Shown: positions 6,348 through 14,579 of the stretch, piece by piece | How positions within the stretch are numbered: the stretch's first letter is position 1 | Layout: each line of letters starts with the position of its first letter | Origin: Lysobacteraceae bacterium NML93-0399 | GTDB taxonomy: Bacteria > Pseudomonadota > Gammaproteobacteria > Xanthomonadales > Xanthomonadaceae | DNA: 64,000 bases | Assembly: GCA_002307375.1 (NCBI GenBank) | Contig: NTJI01000001.1 | Span: 930,001 to 994,000 of the forward strand | Direction of reading: 5' to 3' | Translations under genes and position numbers: made by a program | Notes under the pieces: generated by a model | What the model was told of the DNA's origin: nothing | Database searches by the model: none | The model's input: the letters and a program-made list of their open reading frames with translations, nothing else

Positions 6348-7058
6348 CTACTCGCCCTCTCGCACGAAGCCCATTGCGGCCAGAAGCTCGTCTCGACGCT
6401 CGGTGTTCTCGCGCGCGATGTCTTCAACCTTGCGCTCACGCGCAAACCCAAGCGCTTTCGCTTGCTCAGCCAACAGCTCCTGAAGCTCGCGAAAAATGAG
6501 AAGAGCTTGATCGATATCGACCATTCGCTGCGCAATCAACTGCACGCGCAAGTTCTGATCGACATCTGCGGCTATAGGGCTGAGCGGCTTCGCGAGCTGA
6601 TTCCAGATGCCGATCGCATTGAGGATCGCCACGGCCTGGCGGTCAGTAAACCCATCAAGTCGGTCGGCCATTCGCTCCATCATCGTCAGCTGGCCTTGGC
6701 CGCCGCCGACAGAACTGACGAGGCGAGCAGCCTCGGCGACACGTCCCGCGCGCATCAAAGTGTTCAGATCGTTGTAAAGCCGCATGAGCGGCACAGCTGC
6801 TTGGAGCAATTCCCGCCCGAAGGTGTGGGCATAGATCGCCGCGCGGCTTTGGCGCCGCGCGTCCTCGCGACTCCATTCATCGTCGCGGATCTGGATCGTC
6901 CGGTCGTGCTCGCGCTTGGCCGACGTAAGCGCGATCAACACCGCGAAGACCGTCGCGATCGCAGCGAGGCCCGTGCCGATTGCAGACCACGCCTCCCAGT
7001 CAGGCCCGCAGCTGCCATCGATCCAACACCAAGCCGACAGTTTCGAGGGCACATCCAT
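6348..7058 (-). CDS. Membrane-anchored helical protein on opposite strand (moron candidate)
   Basis: The ATG at 7058 gives a 236-residue protein with one N-terminal transmembrane helix (IGTGLAAIATVFAVLIALTS, about residues 22-42) followed by a long, charged, helical body (REHDRTIQIRDDEWSREDARR onwards to LAAMGFVREGE). No enzyme motif is visible. It occupies a gap in the rightward operon and is read the other way. Its start codon overlaps that of the next rightward gene within the four bases CATG (7056-7059). The frame continues upstream to 7799, but that part is the antisense of the neighbouring coding region. A surface or exclusion role in the lysogen would fit but is inference. Confidence 0.7.
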   Translation of the reverse strand: MDVPSKLSAWCWIDGSCGPDWEAWSAIGTGLAAIATVFAVLIALTSAKREHDRTIQIRDDEWSREDARRQSRAAIYAHTFGRELLQAAVPLMRLYNDLNTLMRAGRVAEAARLVSSVGGGQGQLTMMERMADRLDGFTDRQAVAILNAIGIWNQLAKPLSPIAADVDQNLRVQLIAQRMVDIDQALLIFRELQELLAEQAKALGFARERKVEDIARENTERRDELLAAMGFVREGE

Positions 7059-7464
7059 GTCTGATATCTCCGAAATGGCGATTGAAGCAGAGACGCCTGG
7101 GCCGAAGCCTATCAAGCCGACGATGCAACCGTTCATAGGCTGGGCCGGCGATCGCACCGCAGGCGCCGTGCTGGTCTTCGCCCGCGAGCCGCGCGCCGCC
7201 AAGCCGGTCGCCTTCGGCCTGCTGATGGGCTGGTTCGACGTCGAGTACACCGACGTCCGCGTGCGTCGCCTGCGCGAGCACACCGACTGGCTGCTCACGC
7301 ACGCCAACCCCAAGATGCTCGCCGCCGGCCTCGCCCACGGCACCGACGACGTGCCCGGCTGCAGCGACTGCTGCCAGTGGCACGGCCCGCTGGCCGCCAC
7401 CGGCCGCTGCGCGTGCTGCGCCCAACAGCGCCAGGTCTCTGCCGCTTCGGAGCTGCGCGCATGA
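7057..7464 (+). CDS. Hypothetical phage protein with C-terminal Cys cluster
   Basis: Starting from the ATG at 7057 the product has 135 residues. A start at 7075 or 7123 is also possible and would avoid overlap with the divergent gene. A central part (GAVLVFAREPRAAKPVAFG, GWFDVEYTDVRVRRLREHTDW) is mixed alpha/beta. The C-terminus carries CSDCCQWH and CACCAQQ, seven cysteines and a histidine that could bind zinc. It is coupled by an ATGA overlap to the next gene. Function is unknown. Confidence 0.65.
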   Translation: MSDISEMAIEAETPGPKPIKPTMQPFIGWAGDRTAGAVLVFAREPRAAKPVAFGLLMGWFDVEYTDVRVRRLREHTDWLLTHANPKMLAAGLAHGTDDVPGCSDCCQWHGPLAATGRCACCAQQRQVSAASELRA

Positions 7465-7802
7465 CGCCTCCGAACATCATCAGCGAGAAGACGTGTGCGA
7501 CCGGATGGGCGCGGATCTACATGTCGGGGCCCATCGAAGTCGCCAAGCAAGCGCTGCGCAAGGAGTGTCTTCGCGAGGGACTTTGCGTGACCGTGGAGCC
7601 CACCACTTTCATCTATACCGGCGGCGAAGAATCCGGCTTCGTCGTCGGCCTGATCAATTACCCCAGATTCCCCTCGACGCAGCCGGATATCGACCATCGA
7701 GCGCGTCGAATCGCCAATCTGCTGCTGGAAGAGACCCACCAGCATTCGGTGCTGATCATGAGCCCGCTGACGTCCACCTGGTTCACCAGGAGGGACCAAT
7801 GA
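7461..7802 (+). CDS. Hypothetical phage protein upstream of PAPS reductase-like gene
   Basis: The 113-residue protein overlaps its neighbours by 4 nt on both sides. It contains ARIYMSGPIEVAKQALRKEC, then VTVEPTTFIYTGGEESGFVVG and DHRARRIANLLLEE, suggesting a small alpha/beta fold. The IYMSGPI segment faintly recalls the start of nucleoside deoxyribosyltransferase-like folds, but the catalytic residues of that family are not evident. Tight coupling to the following gene suggests a shared pathway or complex. Confidence 0.7.
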   Translation: MTPPNIISEKTCATGWARIYMSGPIEVAKQALRKECLREGLCVTVEPTTFIYTGGEESGFVVGLINYPRFPSTQPDIDHRARRIANLLLEETHQHSVLIMSPLTSTWFTRRDQ

Positions 7803-8737
7803 TCCAGCACCTGGTCAATGTCAGCGGCGGCAAGGACAGCACCGCGGTCTACCTGCGCGCGATGGAATCCGGCCGGACCTTCCGCGCCGTGATGGCCGAC
7901 ACCGGCAACGAGCACGAGATGACGCTCGAATATGTCGCGCGGCTGCACGAGCGCACGGGTGGCCCGCGCGTCGAGATCGTCCGAGCTGACTTCACACGCC
8001 AGCTCGCACAGCACCGCGAATACCTGCTGCGCGAGTGGCCCAAGCAGGGCATCCCGGAGGCGATCGTCCAGCGCGCCGCGGAGCTGCACGAGCCGACCGG
8101 TAACCCGTTCCTCGACCTGTGCATCAGCAAAGGCCGGTTCCCCAGCCGCATGGCGCAGTTCTGCACCGAAGAGCTGAAGACCATCCCGATCACTACGGGC
8201 CCGGTCGCCGAGATGCTGACCGCAGGACCTGTGCTGCAATGGCTGGGCATACGAGCCGAAGAATCGCGCAACCGCGCCAAGCAGCCGCTGTTCAACCGGC
8301 ACGAGTCGGGTTCGATGGTCTGGCGTCCGATCTTCTCGTGGTCTGTGGAAGACGTCTGGGCGCAGCACCGTCGACATGGGCTGGCGCCCAACCCGCTCTA
8401 CGCGCTCGGCATGGGCCGTGTTGGCTGCATGCCCTGCATCAACTGCCGCAAGGACGAGTTGCGCGGCATCGCTGATCAGTTCCCGGAGCACATTGACCGT
8501 ATCCGGGAATGGGAACAGACGCTGGCGGAAGCGAATAAGCGCGGCTCGGCCACGTTCTTCCCTGCGGTCACCGACCCCACCGACGTCGATCGCCCCGGCA
8601 CGTACTCGCGCATCGACACCTTGGTCGAATGGAGCCGCACGAGCCGCGGCGGTCGGCAGTTCGATCTCTTCTTTCAGCAGCAAGGGGGCGGCGGCTGCAC
8701 TTCCGACCTTGGGCTGTGCGAGCGAGAGGCTGCCTGA
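7799..8737 (+). CDS. PAPS reductase-family (PP-loop) protein
   Basis: This 312-residue protein opens with the PP-loop of adenine-nucleotide alpha hydrolases (SGGKDS, residues 9-14), followed by MADTGNEHEMTLEYV, which fits the second strand of PAPS reductase/ATP sulfurylase-like folds. FCTEELKTIPI and WRPIFSWSVEDVW are also typical of the family. Cysteines C210, C213 and C216 (GCMPCINC) could bind a cluster or zinc. Phage members are common, and their role in nucleotide, sulfur or DNA-modification chemistry is mostly unknown. A good ribosome site (AGGAGG) precedes the ATG, which overlaps the previous stop. This is the only clear metabolic-type enzyme in the element. Confidence 0.9.
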   Translation: MIQHLVNVSGGKDSTAVYLRAMESGRTFRAVMADTGNEHEMTLEYVARLHERTGGPRVEIVRADFTRQLAQHREYLLREWPKQGIPEAIVQRAAELHEPTGNPFLDLCISKGRFPSRMAQFCTEELKTIPITTGPVAEMLTAGPVLQWLGIRAEESRNRAKQPLFNRHESGSMVWRPIFSWSVEDVWAQHRRHGLAPNPLYALGMGRVGCMPCINCRKDELRGIADQFPEHIDRIREWEQTLAEANKRGSATFFPAVTDPTDVDRPGTYSRIDTLVEWSRTSRGGRQFDLFFQQQGGGGCTSDLGLCEREAA

Positions 8738-9078
8738 TGCACGCATCACTCGGCACCACCGGCCTGCACCACAAGCCGGGCTTCGTGGCGCTCGAGCCGC
8801 TCTCGAATGTGGCTGCGCTTCCCAAGCCTATCCGCCAGAACTGGCATCGGCGCGGCGTCTCTGCCGGCCTGCCCACGCTGGTGGTCTATGCGCGCGTCGT
8901 CGCCTGGGCGATCGAACGCGTGCACTTCCCCATGCCCGAGGACGTCACGGCCCGCTTCGAAGTGAGCAAGGCCACCGCGAACCGATGGCTCAACTGCCTC
9001 GCCGAAGCCTACGGCGTGCAACGCCCACGCCGGGGCGCGAACGGCGAATTCCTCAATCAGGAGCACGACGATGCATGA
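8737..9078 (+). CDS. Small HTH-containing phage protein
   Basis: The start overlaps the preceding stop (TGATG). The 113-residue protein has a helix-turn-helix near the C-terminus (ARFEVSKATANRWLNCLAEAYG, read as two pieces), with the S-x-A-T-x-x-R-W pattern of a recognition helix. The N-terminal part is basic (LPKPIRQNWHRRGVSAGL). It probably binds DNA and could regulate this operon. No named family is recognised. Confidence 0.72.
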   Translation: MHASLGTTGLHHKPGFVALEPLSNVAALPKPIRQNWHRRGVSAGLPTLVVYARVVAWAIERVHFPMPEDVTARFEVSKATANRWLNCLAEAYGVQRPRRGANGEFLNQEHDDA

Positions 9079-9229
9079 CCCCTGGGCGCACCTCGAACGC
9101 AACTTCGAGGCCCGCATGAAGCGCGACACGAACGATCGCGACGACCGCCTGGCCAGCGACGAGCCACCGCCGCCGCCGACCCCGCGCTGTGACCGCACGC
9201 GCGACATGTTCGACGAGCGCGTCGCCTGA
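9071..9229 (+). CDS. 52-residue charged phage protein
   Basis: The frame overlaps the previous gene by 8 nt and the next start by 1 nt. The product (HDPWAHLERNFEARMKRDT, then a Pro-rich stretch, then CDRTRDMFDERVA) is highly charged and probably disordered. It is supported mainly by its exact fit between two neighbours. Function is unknown. Confidence 0.5.
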   Translation: MHDPWAHLERNFEARMKRDTNDRDDRLASDEPPPPPTPRCDRTRDMFDERVA

Positions 9230-9585
9230 TGGACGCGCAGCAGCTCGACACCCTGCGGCACGCCCTCGGTATCGGCGCCGACGGCACGAAGCCGGCCTTC
9301 CGCAATCACTTCGTCACCGGCGAAGGCAGCGAAGACCACGCCGTGTGCATGGTACTGGTCGACCGCGGCCTGATGACCCGCCGCACCGGCAGCGCACTCA
9401 GCGGCGGCGACGACATCTTCAGCGTGACCGCCGAGGGCCGCCTGGCTGCGGCTGGCACGTGGGTGAAGCAGCCCCGCAGCAAGCAGCGCTACGCCGACTG
9501 GCTGCACGAAGACGGCGTCGAGTCGTTCGGCGAGTGGCTGCGCGCCCGGCGTTACAAGCTCAACGAGGAGACTCGCAATGGCTGA
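9229..9585 (+). CDS. Hypothetical phage protein, possible winged helix
   Basis: The 118-residue protein has LDTLRHALGI at the start, then AVCMVLVDRGLMTRRTG and DDIFSVTAEGRLAAAG, the helix-plus-wing pattern seen in phage proteins of winged-helix type. The end (RYADWLHEDGVESFGEWL) is a separate helix. It overlaps the following gene by 8 nt. A DNA-binding role is an inference from predicted fold only. Confidence 0.7.
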   Translation: MDAQQLDTLRHALGIGADGTKPAFRNHFVTGEGSEDHAVCMVLVDRGLMTRRTGSALSGGDDIFSVTAEGRLAAAGTWVKQPRSKQRYADWLHEDGVESFGEWLRARRYKLNEETRNG

Positions 9586-9802
9586 CAGAAGTCAGTACTC
9601 AACCTTCTGGATCCTGTTCGGCCAGTTCGGCGCAACCATGACGATCGAGCAGCTGCGCGACGCGTTCTTCCCGAAGGCCACCATCAAGACGATGGCCAAC
9701 AAGCACAGCGCCGGCCTGCTGCCGGAGCGCGCCGGCGATGTCTACGACACGCGGGACGTGGCGACCTGGTGGGATTCCCAGCGCCAGCGGCAAGCGTCGT
9801 AG
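9578..9802 (+). CDS. PrtN-like (pyocin activator family) small DNA-binding protein
   Basis: This 74-residue protein follows the PrtN family pattern: FWILFGQFG near the start, IEQLRDAFFPKATIKTMANK in the middle, a short SAGLLPER and then VYDTRDVATWWDSQRQ at the end. PrtN activates pyocin genes in Pseudomonas, but PrtN-like proteins are also widespread next to integrases in prophages, where they may act as excisionase-like DNA-bending factors. Its place near the attachment site fits the second role. The resemblance is by eye and moderate. Confidence 0.6.
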   Translation: MADRSQYSTFWILFGQFGATMTIEQLRDAFFPKATIKTMANKHSAGLLPERAGDVYDTRDVATWWDSQRQRQAS

Positions 9803-9822
9803 CCGCATCGTATCCTCGCTCC

Positions 9823-10779
9823 ATGAAACGATTCATGGACAGCAAGGAAGTCCGCGATGAGCCGGGCTTCATCGCAGACCAGCCCGTCAGCCTCGACAAC
9901 TATCGGGGCTTGGTCGGCTGGTACGCGCTACCGCCAGATGCGATGCGCTGCTGCGCAGTGGCGCCAGGCAAGTCGCATCTCTGTCGGACCAAGCATGGCC
10001 GCGGCTGGGTCGCTCGCGTCGAGGGAGGCGCCCTGTCGGTGATCGGGCGCGACTGTGCCCAAAACACCTTTGCGGCCGACTCCTCGATCATGGCCGACAT
10101 CCACCGAGCGACGGCCCAGATCGATCGAGATGAGCAGCTGGCTCGCCTAGCTGGGCTGTTGGCGCAACGCGAGACGCGGATGCAGGAGCAGCAGGCCGCC
10201 CTCGTGGGGCTGGAGGAGCGACGCAAGCGGCTCTCCGAGCTGCTGCAGGAGGTCGGCGACGCGACGCGGCGGGCGATCGAGGATCGCGCACGCACCGGCC
10301 GCGGTACTGTCGACGTGACCGGCACCGTCCCGGCGAAGCGCGATTCGGATGGCGAAGTGATCAGGGAGGCGGTCGCAGTACCGATCCGCGTGGGCACGCT
10401 TCCGGAGATCCGTGCCTGTAACCCGGACACCATGCGACAAGTGGGCGACGCCCTGCGCGGACTGCGGAAGGCTTACCAGGCGGCCAGCCCAGAGGCGACC
10501 GAGGAGAGCACTGGCGCGCAGCGCAAGCTCGTAGCGGCCCTGAACGATCACGACCGCGTTGTCGGAGACGCCATCGCCCTCGCGCGCCAGCTGGACGCCT
10601 TCCTGTCGTCCGATCTCAGGCCGCTGGCATTCCTGGTGCACGGACAGCGTGACCGCGCTGACGCGGCGCGCGCGGCGCTATCTCGACAGGGCTTGGCTGA
10701 CGGCCCGAAGCAATGGATCCAGCGTGCGGAGGCTGAGTTGTGCCGAGCCCACTCGGTGTCGAAGATCCGGATCGAGTGA
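9823..10779 (+). CDS. Large hypothetical phage protein with coiled coil
   Basis: Starting MKRFMDSKEVRDEPGFIADQ, the 318-residue protein is the last gene of the rightward operon. Its N-terminal 90 residues contain CCAVAPGKSHLC and RGWVARVEGGALSVIGRDC, a Cys/His-bearing beta-rich region that could bind zinc. Residues about 105-155 form a coiled coil (LAQRETRMQEQQAALVGLEE). The C-terminal third is helical. It starts 20 nt after the PrtN-like gene and is followed by a strong terminator. Related proteins are common in phages of Pseudomonas and Xanthomonas relatives but, as far as I know, have no assigned role. Confidence 0.8.
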   Translation: MKRFMDSKEVRDEPGFIADQPVSLDNYRGLVGWYALPPDAMRCCAVAPGKSHLCRTKHGRGWVARVEGGALSVIGRDCAQNTFAADSSIMADIHRATAQIDRDEQLARLAGLLAQRETRMQEQQAALVGLEERRKRLSELLQEVGDATRRAIEDRARTGRGTVDVTGTVPAKRDSDGEVIREAVAVPIRVGTLPEIRACNPDTMRQVGDALRGLRKAYQAASPEATEESTGAQRKLVAALNDHDRVVGDAIALARQLDAFLSSDLRPLAFLVHGQRDRADAARAALSRQGLADGPKQWIQRAEAELCRAHSVSKIRIE

Positions 10780-10816
10780 TCGGCGTGTTGCGACGTCCTC
10801 TAAACGACCTGTTCCG

Positions 10817-10855
10817 ACAACAAGAAGGCCCCGCATTGCGGGGCCTTCTTGTTGT
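10817..10855 (+). terminator. Long-stem terminator of rightward phage operon
   Basis: A perfect 17-bp stem (ACAACAAGAAGGCCCCG with its complement) closes a 5-nt loop, with a U-rich 3' arm (CCTTCTTGTTGT). It lies 38 nt after the last rightward gene and marks the end of the operon. Its symmetry could stop transcription both ways and so insulate the following cargo pair. Confidence 0.88.
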
Positions 10856-10917
10856 GAGACTGACAGCTAAGAAACGTGCGGATCATCTATACAACAAGAA
10901 CCGCAAACGCACGAAAA

Positions 10918-11511
10918 TTAGAGGTACTTTTTAACGTAGGCCATGTTACCAGCGCCGCACGCCACCTCCACGTAGTAACGCGGGATCTCGAACCTAACCG
11001 CAAGACGCGCGAAGTCTACTACCGTGCCTCCGTCCAGACATTTCTCACGCTGCTCAAAGGGGAAATAGAACTCGATGGCGGCGATCTCAGCAAGCGTCTC
11101 CCACGCGACAGCGCAACGAGGGGGTCCCCCGTTAACTGTATAAGCAGTGGTGCAGTCCTCAAGATGTGTCGAGAGGTCCATACTCCGGCGCCCTTCGTCA
11201 TCGAAGATGACATGGAAGAGTTCCTTACAAAGGACGAACTTCTCTTCGTCCTTCGACATGCCAGTCAGCAGGCCGATACGATAGGAACCATCCGAGTTTG
11301 CCCAGTACGTGGCGCTAACAGAAGAACCTTCTGCCGGAATATCTACGTACTCGACAAAAATCTTCTTCCCCAAGTACTCGCCGCAGATCCAAAGAAGGTC
11401 GTCAACCGAACGCGGGAACTCCTTGCCGTGCAGCACGTACAACTCGTATTGGTCACCGATATCGCGAGCCTTCGACAGGCAGTAGCTAATGTCATCCTCT
11501 TCGAAAACCAA
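10918..11511 (-). CDS. ImmA/IrrE-like protein with altered zinc motif
   Basis: The protein resembles ImmA/IrrE metallopeptidases: FVLCKELFHVIFDDE stands where HExxH is expected, and WETLAEIAAIEFYFPFEQR matches the downstream E-x-x-A-x-x-F-A-x-x-x-x-x-P region that gives the third ligand. The first His is replaced by Lys (KELFH), so zinc binding may be weak or absent. I place the start at a TTG (11511) behind AAGGGGGAAGGA, giving 197 residues. An ATG at 11562 extends the frame, but that extension is the terminator hairpin at 11530-11560. The gene is less GC-rich than its surroundings, lies on the opposite strand beside the attachment site, and follows a small gene. ImmA relatives cleave repressors or act in toxin-antitoxin and defence pairs; the role here is unknown. 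Confidence 0.6.
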   Translation of the reverse strand: MVFEEDDISYCLSKARDIGDQYELYVLHGKEFPRSVDDLLWICGEYLGKKIFVEYVDIPAEGSSVSATYWANSDGSYRIGLLTGMSKDEEKFVLCKELFHVIFDDEGRRSMDLSTHLEDCTTAYTVNGGPPRCAVAWETLAEIAAIEFYFPFEQREKCLDGGTVVDFARLAVRFEIPRYYVEVACGAGNMAYVKKYL

Positions 11512-11529
11512 GAGTTCCTTCCCCCTTAG

Positions 11530-11560
11530 AAAACAAAAGGGACACCCTTCTAGGTGCCCC
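11530..11560 (-). terminator. Terminator/attenuator between small gene and ImmA-like gene
   Basis: On the minus strand GGGGCACC, a 5-nt loop and GGTGTCCC (one G-U pair) are followed by TTTTGTTTT. This is a good intrinsic terminator lying after the 69-residue gene and before the ImmA-like gene. It would make the second gene less expressed than the first, a pattern known in antitoxin-first pairs. Confidence 0.72.
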
Positions 11561-11577
11561 AAGCAAGCAGTAGCTAG

Positions 11578-11787
11578 TTAAGCGGCGCGGCGCGAATCGC
11601 CCACACCATTGAAAGGCAATGTCTTGCCGTCAAGCATCGCATTGAGGACGTTAACCACATCATTGGCCACCTTGGTAGGTGATCCGCCTTCCTTGTTGAA
11701 GAAAAACTTCACATCGACGACGCCACGCTCCTTGAGCGCAGCCTCTACAGCCTGCAGCTTCACATTAGCGTTCATGTCGTTCGTCAT
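11578..11787 (-). CDS. Small hypothetical protein paired with ImmA-like gene
   Basis: The 69-residue product starts MTNDMNANVKLQAVEAALKE after a ribosome site (GGAGCG); a GTG one codon upstream (11790) is also possible. It predicts helix-strand-helix: AVEAALKERGV, VDVKFFFNKE, then KVANDVVNVLNAMLDGK. It is less GC-rich than the chromosome and ends 67 nt before the ImmA-like start, with a terminator in between. It could be an antitoxin or a substrate of the ImmA-like protein, but no family is recognised. Confidence 0.6.
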   Translation of the reverse strand: MTNDMNANVKLQAVEAALKERGVVDVKFFFNKEGGSPTKVANDVVNVLNAMLDGKTLPFNGVGDSRRAA

Positions 11788-11835
11788 CACACGCTCCTCG
11801 CCCTAGAAAAATTACGCCCCAGCGCCTCGACCGAT

Positions 11836-11867
11836 TAAAAGAGCCACTCACTTGCATGAGCGGCTCT
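11836..11867 (-). terminator. Leftward terminator upstream of cargo pair
   Basis: On the minus strand AGAGCC, one mismatch, CTCA, loop TGCAAG, TGAG, one mismatch and GGCTCT are followed by TTTTAAT. It would stop leftward transcription coming from the attachment-site side, so the cargo pair probably has its own promoter between here and 11,787. Confidence 0.7.
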
Positions 11868-12225
11868 CGTAATGCCTGGCGAGGCTGCCCCGGCTATGGC
11901 TGTAACTATAGAGATACGCCGCCCATACCACAACCACTTCAGACGTCAACTGACAACATTTGAAATAGGCGATTGTCAACAAACAGCACCGCCGAGTTCA
12001 CCCGCATGTACTTGATAAGAAAGACTTTTTCTAATTATGAACAGATCATAAATGAAAAATGCTGTTTTCAACCCTTGACGAAGGTGAATCTTAAAAATCT
12101 ATCCAACGCTGCCTAGGCGTTCCCTGAGGCAGTCCTAGAGGGGCACCGCTCAAAAGCTTCCGCGCAGCGCCCCCCCCATCACTTAGCGAACCACTAGTGC
12201 ACCATCTTCTTTTAACTAATTGATA
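11868..12225. other. AT-rich, gene-free end of the element
   Basis: These 358 bases hold no convincing gene. They are much less GC-rich than the chromosome, with runs such as AAAGACTTTTTCTAATTATG near 12,022. The stretch lies between the cargo pair and the dusA junction, where recombinase arm sites would be expected. I see no clear direct-repeat arm set. Confidence 0.5.
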
Positions 12226-12330
12226 TTAAAGGAAGTCGGTCCAGTCCATCATGGGTGCGACGGACAGGCGGAGCGATGCGGCGTACGCATCGGCGTGCCG
12301 GGCGCGGGGCGAGAGCGGGGTTCGGGTCAT
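12226..12330 (-). pseudogene. dusA: Truncated 5' end of dusA at element junction
   Basis: Reading left from an ATG at 12330, 34 codons end in LSVAPMMDWTDFL and a stop. SVAPMMDWTD is the conserved N-terminal motif of tRNA-dihydrouridine synthase A, which normally continues with a conserved RHCR segment. Homology breaks off straight after DWTD, leaving only the 5' end of the gene. dusA is an established integration hotspot for phages and islands, with attachment inside exactly this conserved stretch. The rest of the gene should lie beyond the other end of the element, left of this window, possibly with a new start supplied by the element. DusA reduces U20/U20a in the tRNA D-loop; this fragment alone cannot. 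Confidence 0.85.
12233..12258. other. Probable attachment-site core inside dusA
   Basis: The stretch coding for PMMDWTD is where dusA homology ends, so the crossover core shared by both ends should lie within it (on the plus strand AAGTCGGTCCAGTCCATC, 12233-12250, and a few bases beyond). A matching copy is expected at the left end of the element outside the window. The exact limits cannot be set from one end. Confidence 0.7.
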
Positions 12331-12488
12331 GGGGCCACGAGCGGCGCGCCGGGCAGTCGCGTGACCGCCAAGGCCGGCCGGCACCGGAAAACGAGGGGCG
12401 TCAGGATACATCGCAGTGGCGGCCTTCATGCCGGGGCCTGCGGCGCCCGGTCATCCTGCAGCGCATGTGAGGAAGGCGGGATGCATCG

Positions 12489-12893
12489 ATGGTGTTCGTG
12501 CTGCTGTGTGGGCTGTTGCTGCTGGCGTGGTCGAGTGGCGCCATCCAGCTGCATGCGCGTGCCGGCGTGCTGCGGCATCTGCCATTGTGGCTGGCGATTG
12601 CCTGGACGCTGACGATCGTCGCGGTGCTCGGCTGGGGCGCATGGGGTCTGGTGGACCACGGTGGCTGGAACAGCCTGTCGACCGGCCAGGCACTGCACCG
12701 CGTTCTGGGCGAAGGCAACATGTTCCTGCGGCGCGCCGAATGGCCCGCGCTCAATCGCGGTGCCGGCGTGTATCTGACGCTCGATCTCGTCTGGACCCTG
12801 CTCGCCGCATGCGCCGCGCAGTTCCACGGATTCGTGTTCTGGTCGGAGCGGGCTGAGCGCCGTCGGCAGGCACATGTGCGTCGCAGGCACTAG
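12489..12893 (+). CDS. Hypothetical inner-membrane protein
   Basis: The 134-residue product has three likely transmembrane segments: VFVLLCGLLLLAWSSGA at the start, LPLWLAIAWTLTIVAVLGWG (about 31-50) and YLTLDLVWTLLAACAAQF (about 95-112). It ends in a basic tail (ERAERRRQAHVRRRH). It is the first chromosomal gene after the dusA fragment and lies upstream of pilR. It is not PilS: there is no histidine-kinase domain. Function is unknown. Confidence 0.65.
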   Translation: MVFVLLCGLLLLAWSSGAIQLHARAGVLRHLPLWLAIAWTLTIVAVLGWGAWGLVDHGGWNSLSTGQALHRVLGEGNMFLRRAEWPALNRGAGVYLTLDLVWTLLAACAAQFHGFVFWSERAERRRQAHVRRRH

Positions 12894-13139
12894 CGATGCT
12901 CTGAACACCTCCAGTCCCGCTCGTCATTGCGAAGCGGGAATGGCGGAGTTGTTCAGAGGCCTCTTGGCGGATCGGCTCCGAAACACGCCGGCACCGGTAT
13001 CGGAGTTCGCCCTCAACCCCTGGTTTTCCGGAATCTGTCGCGCCTCCCTCGTGACGCGGATCACCGCCGCATCCCTCGTCACGATGGGCAGCTTCTGTCA
13101 CTATTTGTCACCTTCCGGCTCCATACGTGTGGCGAATCG

Positions 13140-14579
<1,440 letters not shown>

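Noticed and set aside
6916..7056. Rightward gene starting at 6916
   Set aside because: That part is the antisense of the leftward 236-residue membrane protein; the plausible rightward start is 7057 or later.
11536..11562. HIT-family start (CPFC) for the ImmA-like protein
   Set aside because: The bases form an intrinsic terminator, no HIT histidine triad follows, and a better ribosome site lies at the TTG downstream.
11868..12225. tRNA or tmRNA gene as attachment target
   Set aside because: No cloverleaf or T-loop sequence is visible; the dusA fragment explains the integration site.
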